A stretch of 18,372 nt of DNA from JACQLN01 sp049274895 (lineage in GTDB: Bacteria > Patescibacteriota > Minisyncoccia > JACQLN01). The stretch covers positions 1 through 18,372 of the forward strand of contig JBASTM010000001.1 in NCBI GenBank assembly GCA_049274895.1, written 5' to 3'. Shown here in pieces: positions 5,494 through 11,848 of the stretch (position 1 is the stretch's first letter; each line of letters begins with the position of its first letter). Made by a program: the position numbers and the translations under genes. Below the pieces are notes generated by a model, which was not told where the DNA came from, did not search any database, and saw nothing but the letters and a program-made list of their open reading frames with translations.

Positions 5494-7023
5494 ATGTTCG
5501 CGCCAGAATTTTTGCCTCAAGCGCTCTTGGCGCTGGGGCTGGGTTTGTTAGTGGGGTATTTCATTCGCCAGCAGATCGCCCAAAGGCGAGCCGGTAGCTT
5601 AGAGGCCCGGCTGGCCAAGATGGTGGACAAGGCCCGGGCCGAGGTTAAGGAAAAAGAAGACGAAGCCAAACAAAAAGCCCGCGAGATAATCAGCGAGGCC
5701 AAAGAAGAAACCGAACGCCGGCAAGGCCAGCTGGCTAAAATAGAAGAGCTGTTGTTAAAGCGGGAGGAGGGTTTGGAAAAGAAGATGGGGGAAGCGGAAC
5801 GGAAGCTGGAAGTTTTGGAGCGTGACCGTCTGGCTGTGGCCCAAACCAAAGAAGATTTGGAAGCCGTTCGGTTAAAGGAAATAGCCGAACTGGAGCGGGT
5901 GGCCGGGCTCAGCCGCGAAAAAGCCAAGGAGGAACTCTTTGATCAAATAGAAAAATCGCACCAAGAAGATCTCTTAAACCACATCCGCCGCTTGGAAAGC
6001 GAAAACAGGGAAAGACTTGAGAAAAAAACTCAAGATATTTTAATTTCTACTTTGCAGAGATATTCCGGCTCGGTGGTTTCCGAAGTCACCACCACCTATG
6101 TGAATCTGCCTTCCGAAGAGTTAAAAGGCAAGATCATCGGCAAAGAGGGGCGCAACATTAAGGCCTTGGAGCGCTTGACCGGCGTGGAAGTGGTGGTGGA
6201 TGAAACGCCCGATTCGGTGATGATTTCGGGGTTTGATCCCATCCGCCGCCAGATCGCCAAAACGGCTTTAGAGGATTTAATTAAAGACGGCCGCATCCAG
6301 CCGGCTAAAATTGAAGAGGCCGTGGCCAAGGCCCGCGATAAAATAAACGAAAAAACCAAGGAGGCCGGCGAGGGCGCGGTGTTTGATGTGGGGTTAACCG
6401 GCCTTGATCCTCGCTTGGTTCAGTTGCTGGGCCGTTTGAGATTCCGCACCTCTTTCGGCCAGAATGTGTTGATGCATTCCGTGGAATCGGCCCACATTGC
6501 CGGGATGCTGGCGGCCGAACTGGGCGCCAATGTGCGGGTGGCCAAAATGGGCACGCTGTTTCACGACATCGGCAAGGCCATAGACCACGAGGTTCAGGGC
6601 TCGCACGTGGAGATCGGCCGGAGAATTCTGCAAAAATTCGGTGTGGACGAAAACGTGATCAAAGCCATGCAGCCGCATCACGGCGAATATCCTTATGAAA
6701 CTCCGGAAAGCGTTATCGTGCAGGTGGCCGAATCAATTTCGGCGGCCCGCCCGGGCGCGCGCAAAGACAGCGTGGAGGTTTATCTTAAACGCTTGGAAGA
6801 CATTGAACGGATCACCAACGGTTTTGAAGGCATAGAAAAATCTTATGCCATTCAAGCCGGGCGCGAGGTCAGGGTTTTTGTTATACCCGACAAAATTGAC
6901 GACCTCGGCATGCACCAGCTGGCCAAAGACATGGCCGCCAAAATCCAGGAGGAACTGCAATATCCGGGCGAGATAAAAATAACCGTGATCAGGGAAAACC
7001 GGGCGGTGGAATACGCCCGGTGA
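5494..7023 (+). CDS. rny: Ribonuclease Y
   Basis: A membrane-anchored endoribonuclease that starts bulk mRNA decay in bacteria lacking RNase E (family knowledge). The 509 residues show a membrane helix (about residues 7-25, LPQALLALGLGLLVGYFI), a long charged coiled coil (30-190), a KH domain (205-265, with GKIIGKEGRNIKALE) and an HD domain (330-425, with HSVESAHI, LFHDIGKAIDHE, QPHHGEYP and ARPGARKDS). Length matches the family. The segment usually reading ADALSAARPGAR is AESISAARPGAR here, so the last predicted metal-ligand Asp is E413. No Shine-Dalgarno precedes the ATG, but the membrane helix begins right after it, supporting this start. An alternative promoter, TATAAC at 5441-5446, lies closer to the gene. 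Confidence 0.96.
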   Translation: MFAPEFLPQALLALGLGLLVGYFIRQQIAQRRAGSLEARLAKMVDKARAEVKEKEDEAKQKAREIISEAKEETERRQGQLAKIEELLLKREEGLEKKMGEAERKLEVLERDRLAVAQTKEDLEAVRLKEIAELERVAGLSREKAKEELFDQIEKSHQEDLLNHIRRLESENRERLEKKTQDILISTLQRYSGSVVSEVTTTYVNLPSEELKGKIIGKEGRNIKALERLTGVEVVVDETPDSVMISGFDPIRRQIAKTALEDLIKDGRIQPAKIEEAVAKARDKINEKTKEAGEGAVFDVGLTGLDPRLVQLLGRLRFRTSFGQNVLMHSVESAHIAGMLAAELGANVRVAKMGTLFHDIGKAIDHEVQGSHVEIGRRILQKFGVDENVIKAMQPHHGEYPYETPESVIVQVAESISAARPGARKDSVEVYLKRLEDIERITNGFEGIEKSYAIQAGREVRVFVIPDKIDDLGMHQLAKDMAAKIQEELQYPGEIKITVIRENRAVEYAR

Positions 7024-7030
7024 GACGCGC

Positions 7031-7059
7031 TTGATTCTTTTATGGTCTTCGTATACAAT
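7031..7059 (+). promoter_or_regulatory. Strong sigma70-type promoter after rny
   Basis: TTGATT (7031-7036) and TACAAT (7054-7059) have an ideal 17-base spacer. Transcription would start near 7066, at or next to the ATG of a 32-codon ORF, and pass the hairpin at 7192-7223 before the next gene. Confidence 0.6.
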
Positions 7060-7066
7060 AAAACAA

Positions 7067-7165
7067 ATGCAATCCAACCCCGTTAAATTAAGCAATCTCC
7101 ATCGTTATTGGATGAATATGAACCTCTCTCAAGGAAGGGGCTGGCTTTTTGCGTATATCTTCTAA
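7067..7165 (+). CDS. Possible leaderless 32-aa small ORF
   Basis: ATG at 7067 lies 7 bases after the TACAAT of the promoter above, the spacing expected for a leaderless message. The 32-residue frame ends at TAA (7163-7165) and encodes a basic, aromatic peptide with two Trp (HRYWMNMNLSQGRGWLFAYIF). It is followed by a 15-bp hairpin and then by the gene at 7297. It may be a leader peptide, a small protein, or a chance frame in an untranslated RNA; the evidence is position only. Confidence 0.25.
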   Translation: MQSNPVKLSNLHRYWMNMNLSQGRGWLFAYIF

Positions 7166-7191
7166 TATCCTAAAGAATCTCTCGCAAATAC

Positions 7192-7223
7192 AAAAGAACC
7201 TCTTCCTCGGAAGAGGTTCTTTT
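7192..7223 (+). terminator. Large hairpin, terminator or attenuator
   Basis: AAAAGAACCTCTTCC and GGAAGAGGTTCTTTT form a perfect 15-bp inverted repeat with TC between them. The A and T runs at its feet make it potentially bidirectional. It lies between the promoter at 7031 and the ATG at 7297, so it either ends a short RNA of about 155 nt or attenuates the next gene. Confidence 0.65.
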
Positions 7224-7296
7224 GTCTCTTCCGATGTTCTTTAGAAACTGAAGTTCCCAGAAGTTTAATCCGCAGTAAAACCCAAAGGAGGTTGTG

Positions 7297-8826
7297 ATGG
7301 AGACGTTGCTTTCCGGCGATCAAGCCTTGTGGTGGGACGCGCCGCTCAAGTTAAAAGTTCTCCGGTCCAGGGGAATTAGGGTTGTTCACGAGATTCACAG
7401 CGTGGACCAGTTTAGCCGGTCAGCTGTTCCGGTAAGCAGCCCCAGAGTCGTCAAAGAATACGCTCTACCCAACAGCCAAAGATCTTTTTGGAGCAGCGCC
7501 ATGAAAACCTCGCTCTTTCTGGGCCGGGTTTTAGTAGGCCAGGAGGAAGTTGCGCCTTACGTCGGCCTGAAAGGATTGGCGCGGGATTTAGGCGTAGACG
7601 GCGGAAGGTTTTCGGAGGACTTTTTCTCTGCCGATACTTTCGGCGTCGTTGTTCCCGACGGCGAAAGAATTATTGAGGGGATCGGTTTTGACGAGCTGCA
7701 AGATCGTTTCAAACATTTGAGGGGTATCGTCCACCAAAACCTTAAGGAGACTATGGTTGATTCCAAAGTGGATGTGGATAAATGGAATCATCTTTTTGGC
7801 TTGACTAGACACATCCCCCCGGGATCCGGGTTGGACGTTTCGGTAAGCCGGTTATGGGCAAGCGCCTTGAAAATGTTTGTGGAAGCGGGAGCAGATTCGG
7901 GAATTGAGATAACCACGAGTTTTGATAATTTCCCGCGGTTTATCAATTCCGCTCGCGGCCTCTTGGCCATTTTCCACAAGGATTACGCGCGGGTGGCGGG
8001 GTTATACAATCAGGCCGCGGCGACTATAGGTATGGCACAATTGGACACGGATAAACTGGAGTTACCTTACTTTTCCGTCGGAAAAGACGCTTGGGGGCGG
8101 TACGAATGGACCCGCCAGACGATTTTTCTCGCGGATTTGGCGAAATTGGATGGAGGAGCGGTTGTAATACCTAAAGCCATACCAGTCCTCATTGAGATAC
8201 TTATGAGAGGTCCTACCGTCATGCCGGACCACGGTTCGGTTTACAGCAGCGCCTCGGCTCGGTTCCTGGAGGATCTTAAAGGAATTGGCCATAACCTTGT
8301 TTGCCATCCGGTTTGGCGGGTGCGTTTTTCGGCCTTGGATAGGTTGGCGGATACGGCCATAGTTTTCCGCCTGCCGGAATACCTCAGGCGGTATTTCGGG
8401 ACCGAAGTTATTTCCGGATTGGAGTTTTCCCGCGAATGGAGAAAGGTCGCGGACGATTCCCGGGAAAAACTTGAGACCATCAAGGCGGCGCGGGGCAATA
8501 CCCTCTGTGATCTTTTAGTTAAGGACGGTTATCTTGATAAGGAAACTGTTGATCGCTTGCTGTTTCTTAAAGGCAAAATAGTTTCTAATTCAACAAGAAG
8601 CGGAGCGGCGGATCTGGATATAATTACCGCCGAAGTTAAATGCCTGGAGACTAGGATTTTGGCGCGTAAGCTCCGCCGGGCGGTTGAATTGATTCAGGTG
8701 GCTAAAAGTTTACATTACTGGAATCTTCGTCCTTACTATTGGTGGATTGTCCTTTTGGATCCGACCGGCGATTGGGAAAGGAGTATTATTAAAGGGGCGG
8801 AGATTTACCAGGAGGAACTTCAGTGA
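7297..8826 (+). CDS. Hypothetical protein (509 aa)
   Basis: Not recognised. An optimal AAAGGAGG ends 5 bases before the ATG at 7297; the in-frame GTG just upstream is disfavoured by spacing. No signal peptide or membrane helix is evident. The sequence begins with a Trp-rich GDQALWWDAPLKLKVLRSRG, has a central region with ELPYFSVGKDAWGRYEWTRQ and GGAVVIPKAIPVLIEILMRG, and a C-terminal part with helices and SLHYWNLRPYYWWIVLLDP. The pattern suggests a multi-domain soluble alpha/beta protein, possibly an enzyme, but I see no nucleotide-binding or catalytic motif to name. It is monocistronic, ending at a perfect terminator. Its start region resembles that of the amidotransferase gene at 10188 (AAAGGAGGT-YGTG-ATG in both), which hints at similarly strong translation. 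Confidence 0.8.
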   Translation: METLLSGDQALWWDAPLKLKVLRSRGIRVVHEIHSVDQFSRSAVPVSSPRVVKEYALPNSQRSFWSSAMKTSLFLGRVLVGQEEVAPYVGLKGLARDLGVDGGRFSEDFFSADTFGVVVPDGERIIEGIGFDELQDRFKHLRGIVHQNLKETMVDSKVDVDKWNHLFGLTRHIPPGSGLDVSVSRLWASALKMFVEAGADSGIEITTSFDNFPRFINSARGLLAIFHKDYARVAGLYNQAAATIGMAQLDTDKLELPYFSVGKDAWGRYEWTRQTIFLADLAKLDGGAVVIPKAIPVLIEILMRGPTVMPDHGSVYSSASARFLEDLKGIGHNLVCHPVWRVRFSALDRLADTAIVFRLPEYLRRYFGTEVISGLEFSREWRKVADDSREKLETIKAARGNTLCDLLVKDGYLDKETVDRLLFLKGKIVSNSTRSGAADLDIITAEVKCLETRILARKLRRAVELIQVAKSLHYWNLRPYYWWIVLLDPTGDWERSIIKGAEIYQEELQ

Positions 8827-8829
8827 TTC

Positions 8830-8875
8830 GCAGGCGCTCCGATCCAAGATCGGAGCGCCTGCTCAATTCTTAATT
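8830..8875 (+). terminator. Terminator of the 509-aa protein gene
   Basis: GCAGGCGCTCCGATC (8830-8844) and its perfect complement (8848-8862) enclose CAA. The following TCAATTCTTAATTTTA is only partly T-rich. The 15-bp GC-rich stem four bases after the stop codon makes termination or 3'-end protection likely. Confidence 0.7.
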
Positions 8876-8882
8876 TTATAAT

Positions 8883-9584
8883 ATGGAAATAGCTAAAAAC
8901 TTGAATGATTTTGCAAAAACACCCACTAAGAAAAGACGGGGTATTTATGTTCCGTTGCTTTTGCGCCGGGAAATACCGACCAAAGACTGCGGCGAGGAAT
9001 TGGTTTCCATAGAAAATTTTTTTGCTTCAAGCGGACAGAAGATATTTTTGTCGCCGGTCTGGAGTAAGAAAGACGTGCCGGTTATGGTCTTAAGAAAAAA
9101 CGCGCTAGAAAAATTACTCAAAGCCAGCCGTGGTTTTAAGGGAAAATATTTTTTTAAGGTCACAGATGCTTACCGGCCTGTTTTTCTGCAAAGGAAATTA
9201 TTTGCCCAGGTATGCCAAGAAGTTAAGGCGGAAGACAATTCTCTCTCGGAAGAGGAAATAAAAACGAGAGCTCGCCGGTTTGTGGCCGATCCGGATTTTG
9301 GCGTTCCGCCGCATTCTACCGGGGGAGCGATCGATCTGACTTTAGCGGATGAGTTGGGCGGCGAACTTGATATGGGTACCAAAATAGATGCTTTGGATGA
9401 CAGGGTTGAAACGCTCAGCTCTAAAATTACACCGGAACAAACGTCTAACCGGATGTTTCTTTTGGAGATGATGGAAAAAGAGGGTTTTGTTAATTTAGCT
9501 TCGGAATGGTGGCACTATTCTTATGGGGATCAATACTGGGCCGCGTTCTATGGTAAGCCGGCGGCCATCTATAATAGTTTGTAG
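8883..9584 (+). CDS. D-alanyl-D-alanine dipeptidase, VanX/DdpX (M15D) family
   Basis: A zinc dipeptidase that cleaves D-Ala-D-Ala; housekeeping members recycle peptidoglycan dipeptide (family knowledge). The 233 residues hold the full set: R98 in TDAYRP (transition-state Arg), zinc ligands H144 and D151 in HSTGGAIDL, the DMGT motif at 163-166, catalytic E208 and zinc ligand H211 in EWWH. No signal peptide is visible, so a cytoplasmic site is likely. No vanH/vanA or regulators are nearby, which argues against a glycopeptide-resistance cluster. The N-terminal 25 residues are basic and poorly conserved, and no Shine-Dalgarno precedes the ATG, so a downstream start cannot be excluded. TATAAT abuts the ATG, too close to serve as its own -10. 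Confidence 0.88.
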   Translation: MEIAKNLNDFAKTPTKKRRGIYVPLLLRREIPTKDCGEELVSIENFFASSGQKIFLSPVWSKKDVPVMVLRKNALEKLLKASRGFKGKYFFKVTDAYRPVFLQRKLFAQVCQEVKAEDNSLSEEEIKTRARRFVADPDFGVPPHSTGGAIDLTLADELGGELDMGTKIDALDDRVETLSSKITPEQTSNRMFLLEMMEKEGFVNLASEWWHYSYGDQYWAAFYGKPAAIYNSL

Positions 9585-9610
9585 TTTTCCACACTAAAAG
9601 TTGAGGTTTA

Positions 9611-9639
9611 TTGCGGAAAACTTGATAGTCGGGTATCAT
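9611..9639 (+). promoter_or_regulatory. Putative promoter of the HU gene
   Basis: TTGCGG (9611-9616) and TATCAT (9634-9639) have a 17-base spacer. Transcription would start near 9646, exactly where the first leader hairpin begins. The -35 overlaps the right arm of GTTTTCC/GGAAAAC (9584-9590 with 9615-9621), a weak candidate 3' hairpin for the dipeptidase gene. Confidence 0.45.
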
Positions 9640-9644
9640 TAAGC

Positions 9645-9764
9645 CAGTTATCCAAGAGCGAAGCGATTGGCCATAACTGCTTAACCCGCCAAAATTTTTG
9701 CAGGGCAAAAACTTAGGCGGGTGCTCAATTTTGTGATTATTCGCAGAGCTCATAGACAAAATTG
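9645..9764 (+). promoter_or_regulatory. Structured 5' leader of HU: three tandem hairpins
   Basis: Three successive stem-loops fill the leader. Hairpin 1 pairs CAGTTATCCAA with TTGG-cc-ATAACTG (9645-9679). Hairpin 2 pairs ACCCGCC and TTTTTGC with GCAAAAA and GGCGGGT (9684-9722). Hairpin 3 pairs CAATTTTGT with ACAAAATTG (9726-9764). The HU start follows 42 bases later. This could be a cis-regulatory RNA, or a REP-like palindrome cluster that lies there by chance. It matches no riboswitch class known to me. Confidence 0.5.
9684..9722. repeat. CCCGCC-ended palindrome, copy in the HU leader
   Basis: The arms begin ACCCGCCAAAATTTTT and end AAAAACTTAGGCGGGT. The same ends, ACCCGCCAAAAC-TTTTT and AAAAAGTTGGGCGGG, flank tRNA-Pro at 12829-12939, and a further GCCCGCCAAAAAC lies near 13000. 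It is read as a short dispersed palindromic element. Confidence 0.55.
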
Positions 9765-9806
9765 GCAAAGGTCGAGTTAAAGTCCAGTAATTATACAGGT
9801 AAAATA

Positions 9807-10079
9807 ATGACAAAAAATCAATTTGTGGCAGCAGTAGCCGCCAAGACGGGCAAAGCAAAATCAGAAACATCAGAAACGGTAGACGCTGTTTTTGATACTA
9901 TTACCCAAACTATGATCAAAGGCGACAGCGTCAACATCTCGGGTTTCGGCGTATTCAGGGTTTCTGACAGAAAAGCCCGTGAAGGCATAAATCCAAGAAC
10001 CGGCCAGAAAATTCAGATTGCGGCCAAAAAAGCCCCTAAGTTTAGGGCGGGCAAGACCTTGAAGGAAGCGGTGAAGTAA
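9807..10079 (+). CDS. hup: HU-family DNA-binding protein
   Basis: A small histone-like protein that bends and compacts DNA as a dimer (family knowledge). From the ATG at 9807 it has 90 residues, the standard length, starting MTKNQFVAAVAAKTG. The body contains the hinge GFGVFRVSDRKAREGINPRTG, including the NPRTG tip of the DNA-binding arm, and the closing KKAPKFRAGKTLKEAVK. An in-frame ATG at 9762 would add 15 residues outside the family and fall at the end of the leader hairpins, so it was not used. The Shine-Dalgarno is weak (AGGT about 8 bases upstream). It is monocistronic. Confidence 0.95.
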   Translation: MTKNQFVAAVAAKTGKAKSETSETVDAVFDTITQTMIKGDSVNISGFGVFRVSDRKAREGINPRTGQKIQIAAKKAPKFRAGKTLKEAVK

Positions 10080-10102
10080 TTTGTTGGTTTTCAATATTTT
10101 AG

Positions 10103-10140
10103 GACCTGACCTTGATACCAAGGTCAGGTCTTGGTATTTT
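10103..10140 (+). terminator. HU terminator hairpin overlapping the next promoter
   Basis: GACCTGACCTTG (10103-10114) and CAAGGTCAGGTC (10119-10130) form a perfect 12-bp stem with loop ATAC, followed by TTGGTATTTT. The hairpin contains the -35 and most of the spacer of the promoter for the next gene. Confidence 0.65.
10112..10140 (+). promoter_or_regulatory. Putative promoter of the glutamine amidotransferase gene
   Basis: TTGATA (10112-10117) and TATTTT (10135-10140) have a 17-base spacer. The spacer and the downstream ATGTTCTTT closely match the promoter at 11202-11230, where TTGCCA and TATTTT are also 17 bases apart. Confidence 0.5.
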
Positions 10141-10187
10141 AGGGATGTTCTTTTATAACCAATTAAGTCAAAAAAAAGGAGGTCGTG

Positions 10188-11015
10188 ATGAAAACGCTCA
10201 AGTTTTTGTTTCTGGATATTCTCACGGATGATCCCAAAATTAAGGCAGAAGACAACCAGATGCTGGCTAAATATGGTGGTTATTCCGGGCTGATGCATAG
10301 CTGCCTCGGACTGGAAAATGAATTGGAGGTGATTGAGGCCGGTTTTTACCCGTTGGCGGACTTGGATGTTGTGGTTGATGGTATGTCGCCCGATCGCTGG
10401 GACGGAGTGGTGATTGGCGGCTCGGTTAAAGACATCGGGCCTAACCACTTTATAGAGCACTGGCAAGCCCAAGTGTTCAGATTCATTGACCAAGCCCACG
10501 AATGGAATATGCCAATGTTGGGCATCTGCGGCGGACATCAGTATGGCGCGCGGGCTTTGAGCCGCAACCCGGATACAGTCATCCAAAATTCGATGGGGCC
10601 GAACCGAGGCAGTTCCAGCATCATTCTCACCAACCACGGTGAGCGCCACCCTTTGTTCAAAGATTGTTCCAACAGTTCTTTATTCCAATGGAGCCACGCT
10701 TTTGTGGTAATGAGACTGCCGGTGGGAGCTGTCCGCCTGGCGGTCCATGCCCAATGCCTCAACGCCGCTTTTCAAGCGGGCAGTTTTATAGGCGTGCAGT
10801 GGCATCCGGAGTTTGGGGCCCTGGAGGCCTCGGATTACGGCGTCAAGTTGATGCGAGAAATTTTGGCTTTGCATCTAAACGAAGCCAAAGTTGATGAGGC
10901 CAAGCATCAACTGGAATTGGCTTTAGATTCCGGTCTCCGTCCCGCCCCCGATTCGGCTAAGATCTTTGCCAATTGGGTGGGCATGATTAGAAGCGGGTTT
11001 TTCAAAGGCAAATAA
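10188..11015 (+). CDS. Class I glutamine amidotransferase (GMP synthase-like GATase1)
   Basis: A stand-alone GATase1 domain of 275 residues, the kind that releases ammonia from glutamine or acts as a related peptidase. Nucleophile C114 sits in LGICGGHQYGARAL. The catalytic pair H206 and E208 sit in GVQWHPEFGA. The N-terminal strand KFLFLDIL, the oxyanion loop around VVIGGSVKDIGP and the order of elements match the family. The last 50 residues form a helical tail beyond the core. No synthetase domain or purine genes are nearby, so the acceptor is unknown. It starts at the ATG at 10188 with AAAAAAAGGAGG 5 bases upstream; a GTG directly before is less likely. It has its own promoter and terminator. 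Confidence 0.85.
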   Translation: MKTLKFLFLDILTDDPKIKAEDNQMLAKYGGYSGLMHSCLGLENELEVIEAGFYPLADLDVVVDGMSPDRWDGVVIGGSVKDIGPNHFIEHWQAQVFRFIDQAHEWNMPMLGICGGHQYGARALSRNPDTVIQNSMGPNRGSSSIILTNHGERHPLFKDCSNSSLFQWSHAFVVMRLPVGAVRLAVHAQCLNAAFQAGSFIGVQWHPEFGALEASDYGVKLMREILALHLNEAKVDEAKHQLELALDSGLRPAPDSAKIFANWVGMIRSGFFKGK

Positions 11016-11027
11016 GTCAAACACAAT

Positions 11028-11060
11028 CCGCCCCTCGCTGACGCTCGGGGCGGTTTTTTT
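11028..11060 (+). terminator. Terminator of the amidotransferase gene
   Basis: CCGCCCC and GGGGCGG form a perfect 7-bp GC stem around a 12-base loop (TCGCTGACGCTC), followed by seven Ts, 13 bases after the stop codon. Confidence 0.85.
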
Positions 11061-11061
11061 A

Positions 11062-11146
11062 CCGAAAGCGTCTTCCGAATTTACGACCCATTCGACAAAA
11101 CTCAGGGTCGTCCTGAGCCGGGTCGAAGGACGAATCGCGCTTTCGG
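11062..11146. repeat. Nested REP-like palindrome
   Basis: An outer pair CCGAAAGCG (11062-11070) and CGCTTTCGG (11138-11146) encloses TTCGAC (11091-11096) / GTCGAA (11122-11127) and CTCAGG (11101-11106) / CCTGAG (11112-11117). The inner core resembles a palindrome with TTCGAC, CTCAGG and CCTGAG that I recall from many environmental bacterial genomes. No coding potential. Confidence 0.65.
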
Positions 11147-11164
11147 ATACGAATTTTTGGATGA

Positions 11165-11187
11165 TGTTGAACATCCGATGTTCAACA
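11165..11187. repeat. Perfect 10-bp palindrome TGTTGAACAT / ATGTTCAACA
   Basis: The loop is CCG and the 3' side continues into CTTTTT. The sequence is close to the imperfect palindromes at 3281-3301 and 4760-4780 (cores ACATT/AATGT). It lies between the REP-like element and the promoter of the next gene. It could be a weak terminator, an operator, or a dispersed recognition motif. Confidence 0.6.
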
Positions 11188-11201
11188 CTTTTTAACCGAT
11201 C

Positions 11202-11230
11202 TTGCCAATAAGGTCGGGGTTTGGTATTTT
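11202..11230 (+). promoter_or_regulatory. Putative promoter of the zinc-finger membrane protein
   Basis: TTGCCA (11202-11207) and TATTTT (11225-11230) have a 17-base spacer nearly identical to that of the promoter at 10112-10140. ATGTTCTTT follows at the expected transcription start in both. Confidence 0.5.
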
Positions 11231-11279
11231 ATAAATGTTCTTTCCCAATAAAATCGTAATAATCAGAAAGGAGATTGCT

Positions 11280-11591
11280 ATGTCTGGTAAAGATGATGGG
11301 ATTGGTGGATTGATCTTGTTAGGGGCGGGATTGCTGGTGGCGGGAGCGTTACTAGGAGGTTCTAAGAAAAAGAAGGAAGATGTTCCAGAAGTTGAGGAAC
11401 CTCCGGAAGTAGAACCATCGGAACAATCAGTTCAGTGTTGTGTGTGGGGTTGTAATGATTCGAATCTAAGAAAGTGTGCATATTGTGATAATTTTGTCTG
11501 TAGACAGCATGACTCTCCATGTTCATGTGGTAGTTGTAGTGGTTGCCCAGACCATCCTTTCGGAGGTGCATATTGCCAGTCGTGCGATTGA
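11280..11591 (+). CDS. Small membrane-anchored Cys-rich (AN1-like) zinc-finger protein
   Basis: 103 residues starting at the ATG at 11280, with AAAGGAG 6 bases upstream. Residues 8-27 (IGGLILLGAGLLVAGALLGG) form one membrane helix. A KKKK stop signal and an acidic, Pro-rich linker (33-50) follow, so by the positive-inside rule the C-terminus is probably cytoplasmic. The C-terminal domain has 12 Cys and 2 His in 50 residues: C54-x3-C58-x7-C66-x2-C69-x4-C74-x2-H77-x3-C81-x-C83, then C86, C89, H92, C99 and C102. The first part resembles an AN1-type zinc finger, with the later His replaced by Cys; the second half could bind another zinc. I know no named family for the whole. It is monocistronic with a clear promoter and terminator. 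Confidence 0.72.
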   Translation: MSGKDDGIGGLILLGAGLLVAGALLGGSKKKKEDVPEVEEPPEVEPSEQSVQCCVWGCNDSNLRKCAYCDNFVCRQHDSPCSCGSCSGCPDHPFGGAYCQSCD

Positions 11592-11620
11592 GGAGCAAAT
11601 AAGAGAAGTATTACTAAAAC

Positions 11621-11657
11621 AAAACCAGCGAGCAAAAACACTCGCTGGTTTTTCTTT
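11621..11657 (+). terminator. Terminator of the zinc-finger protein gene
   Basis: AAAACCAGCGAG (11621-11632) pairs with CTCGCTGGTTTT (11641-11652) around CAAAAACA, and the run continues as TTCTTT. Confidence 0.85.
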
Positions 11658-11659
11658 GG

Positions 11660-11680
11660 TGGAGAGGGTAAGGGGAATCG
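11660..11680 (-). pseudogene. Duplicated 3' end of tRNA-Gly
   Basis: These 21 bases match 11848-11868, the T-loop to CCA end of tRNA-Gly, at 20 of 21 positions. The rest of a tRNA is absent. A partial tRNA 3'-end copy is the form an attachment site takes, but no integrase lies between the copies, which are 188 bases apart. The spacer holds GC-rich sequence with no gene. Confidence 0.6.
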
Positions 11681-11778
11681 GCCACAACTCTCGCCTCGCC
11701 GCCGCTCGGCTCGGTTGCGGCCCCGCCTCGCGGTTCCTCGATTCTTCTCGGGACATCGCTCCGGCTTTCGATTCCCCC

Positions 11779-11800
11779 GCGAGTAAATAAATTTACTCGC
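11779..11800. repeat. Perfect palindrome GCGAGTAAAT / ATTTACTCGC
   Basis: Two 10-base arms are separated by AA. It lies between the tRNA-Gly fragment and the tRNA-Gly 3' hairpin, outside any gene. Role unknown. Confidence 0.6.
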
Positions 11801-11809
11801 TTTATCCGG

Positions 11810-11848
11810 ACAACAAAATAAAACCCCAACGAGGTGCTATTTTGTTGT
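11810..11848 (-). terminator. Hairpin directly 3' of tRNA-Gly
   Basis: ACAACAAAATA (11810-11820) and TATTTTGTTGT (11838-11848) form a perfect 11-bp inverted repeat immediately after the tRNA end on the minus strand, with a T-rich loop side. It probably ends or trims the tRNA transcript. Confidence 0.55.

Noticed and set aside
8877..8882. TATAAT directly before the dipeptidase ATG as promoter
   Set aside because: Transcription would start inside the coding sequence; kept only as a hint that the true start could lie further downstream.
8883..9584. Glycopeptide-resistance role for the VanX-like enzyme
   Set aside because: No vanH, vanA-type ligase or two-component regulators are present in the window.
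9684..9722. CRISPR array formed by the CCCGCC repeats
   Set aside because: The copies are dispersed, palindromic and irregularly spaced, and no cas gene is present.
9762..9806. Upstream ATG that would lengthen HU by 15 residues
   Set aside because: The family starts at MTKNQF, and the extension falls in the structured leader.
10185..10187. GTG immediately before the amidotransferase ATG as start (the same occurs at 7294)
   Set aside because: Spacing from AAAGGAGG favours the ATG three bases later in both genes.
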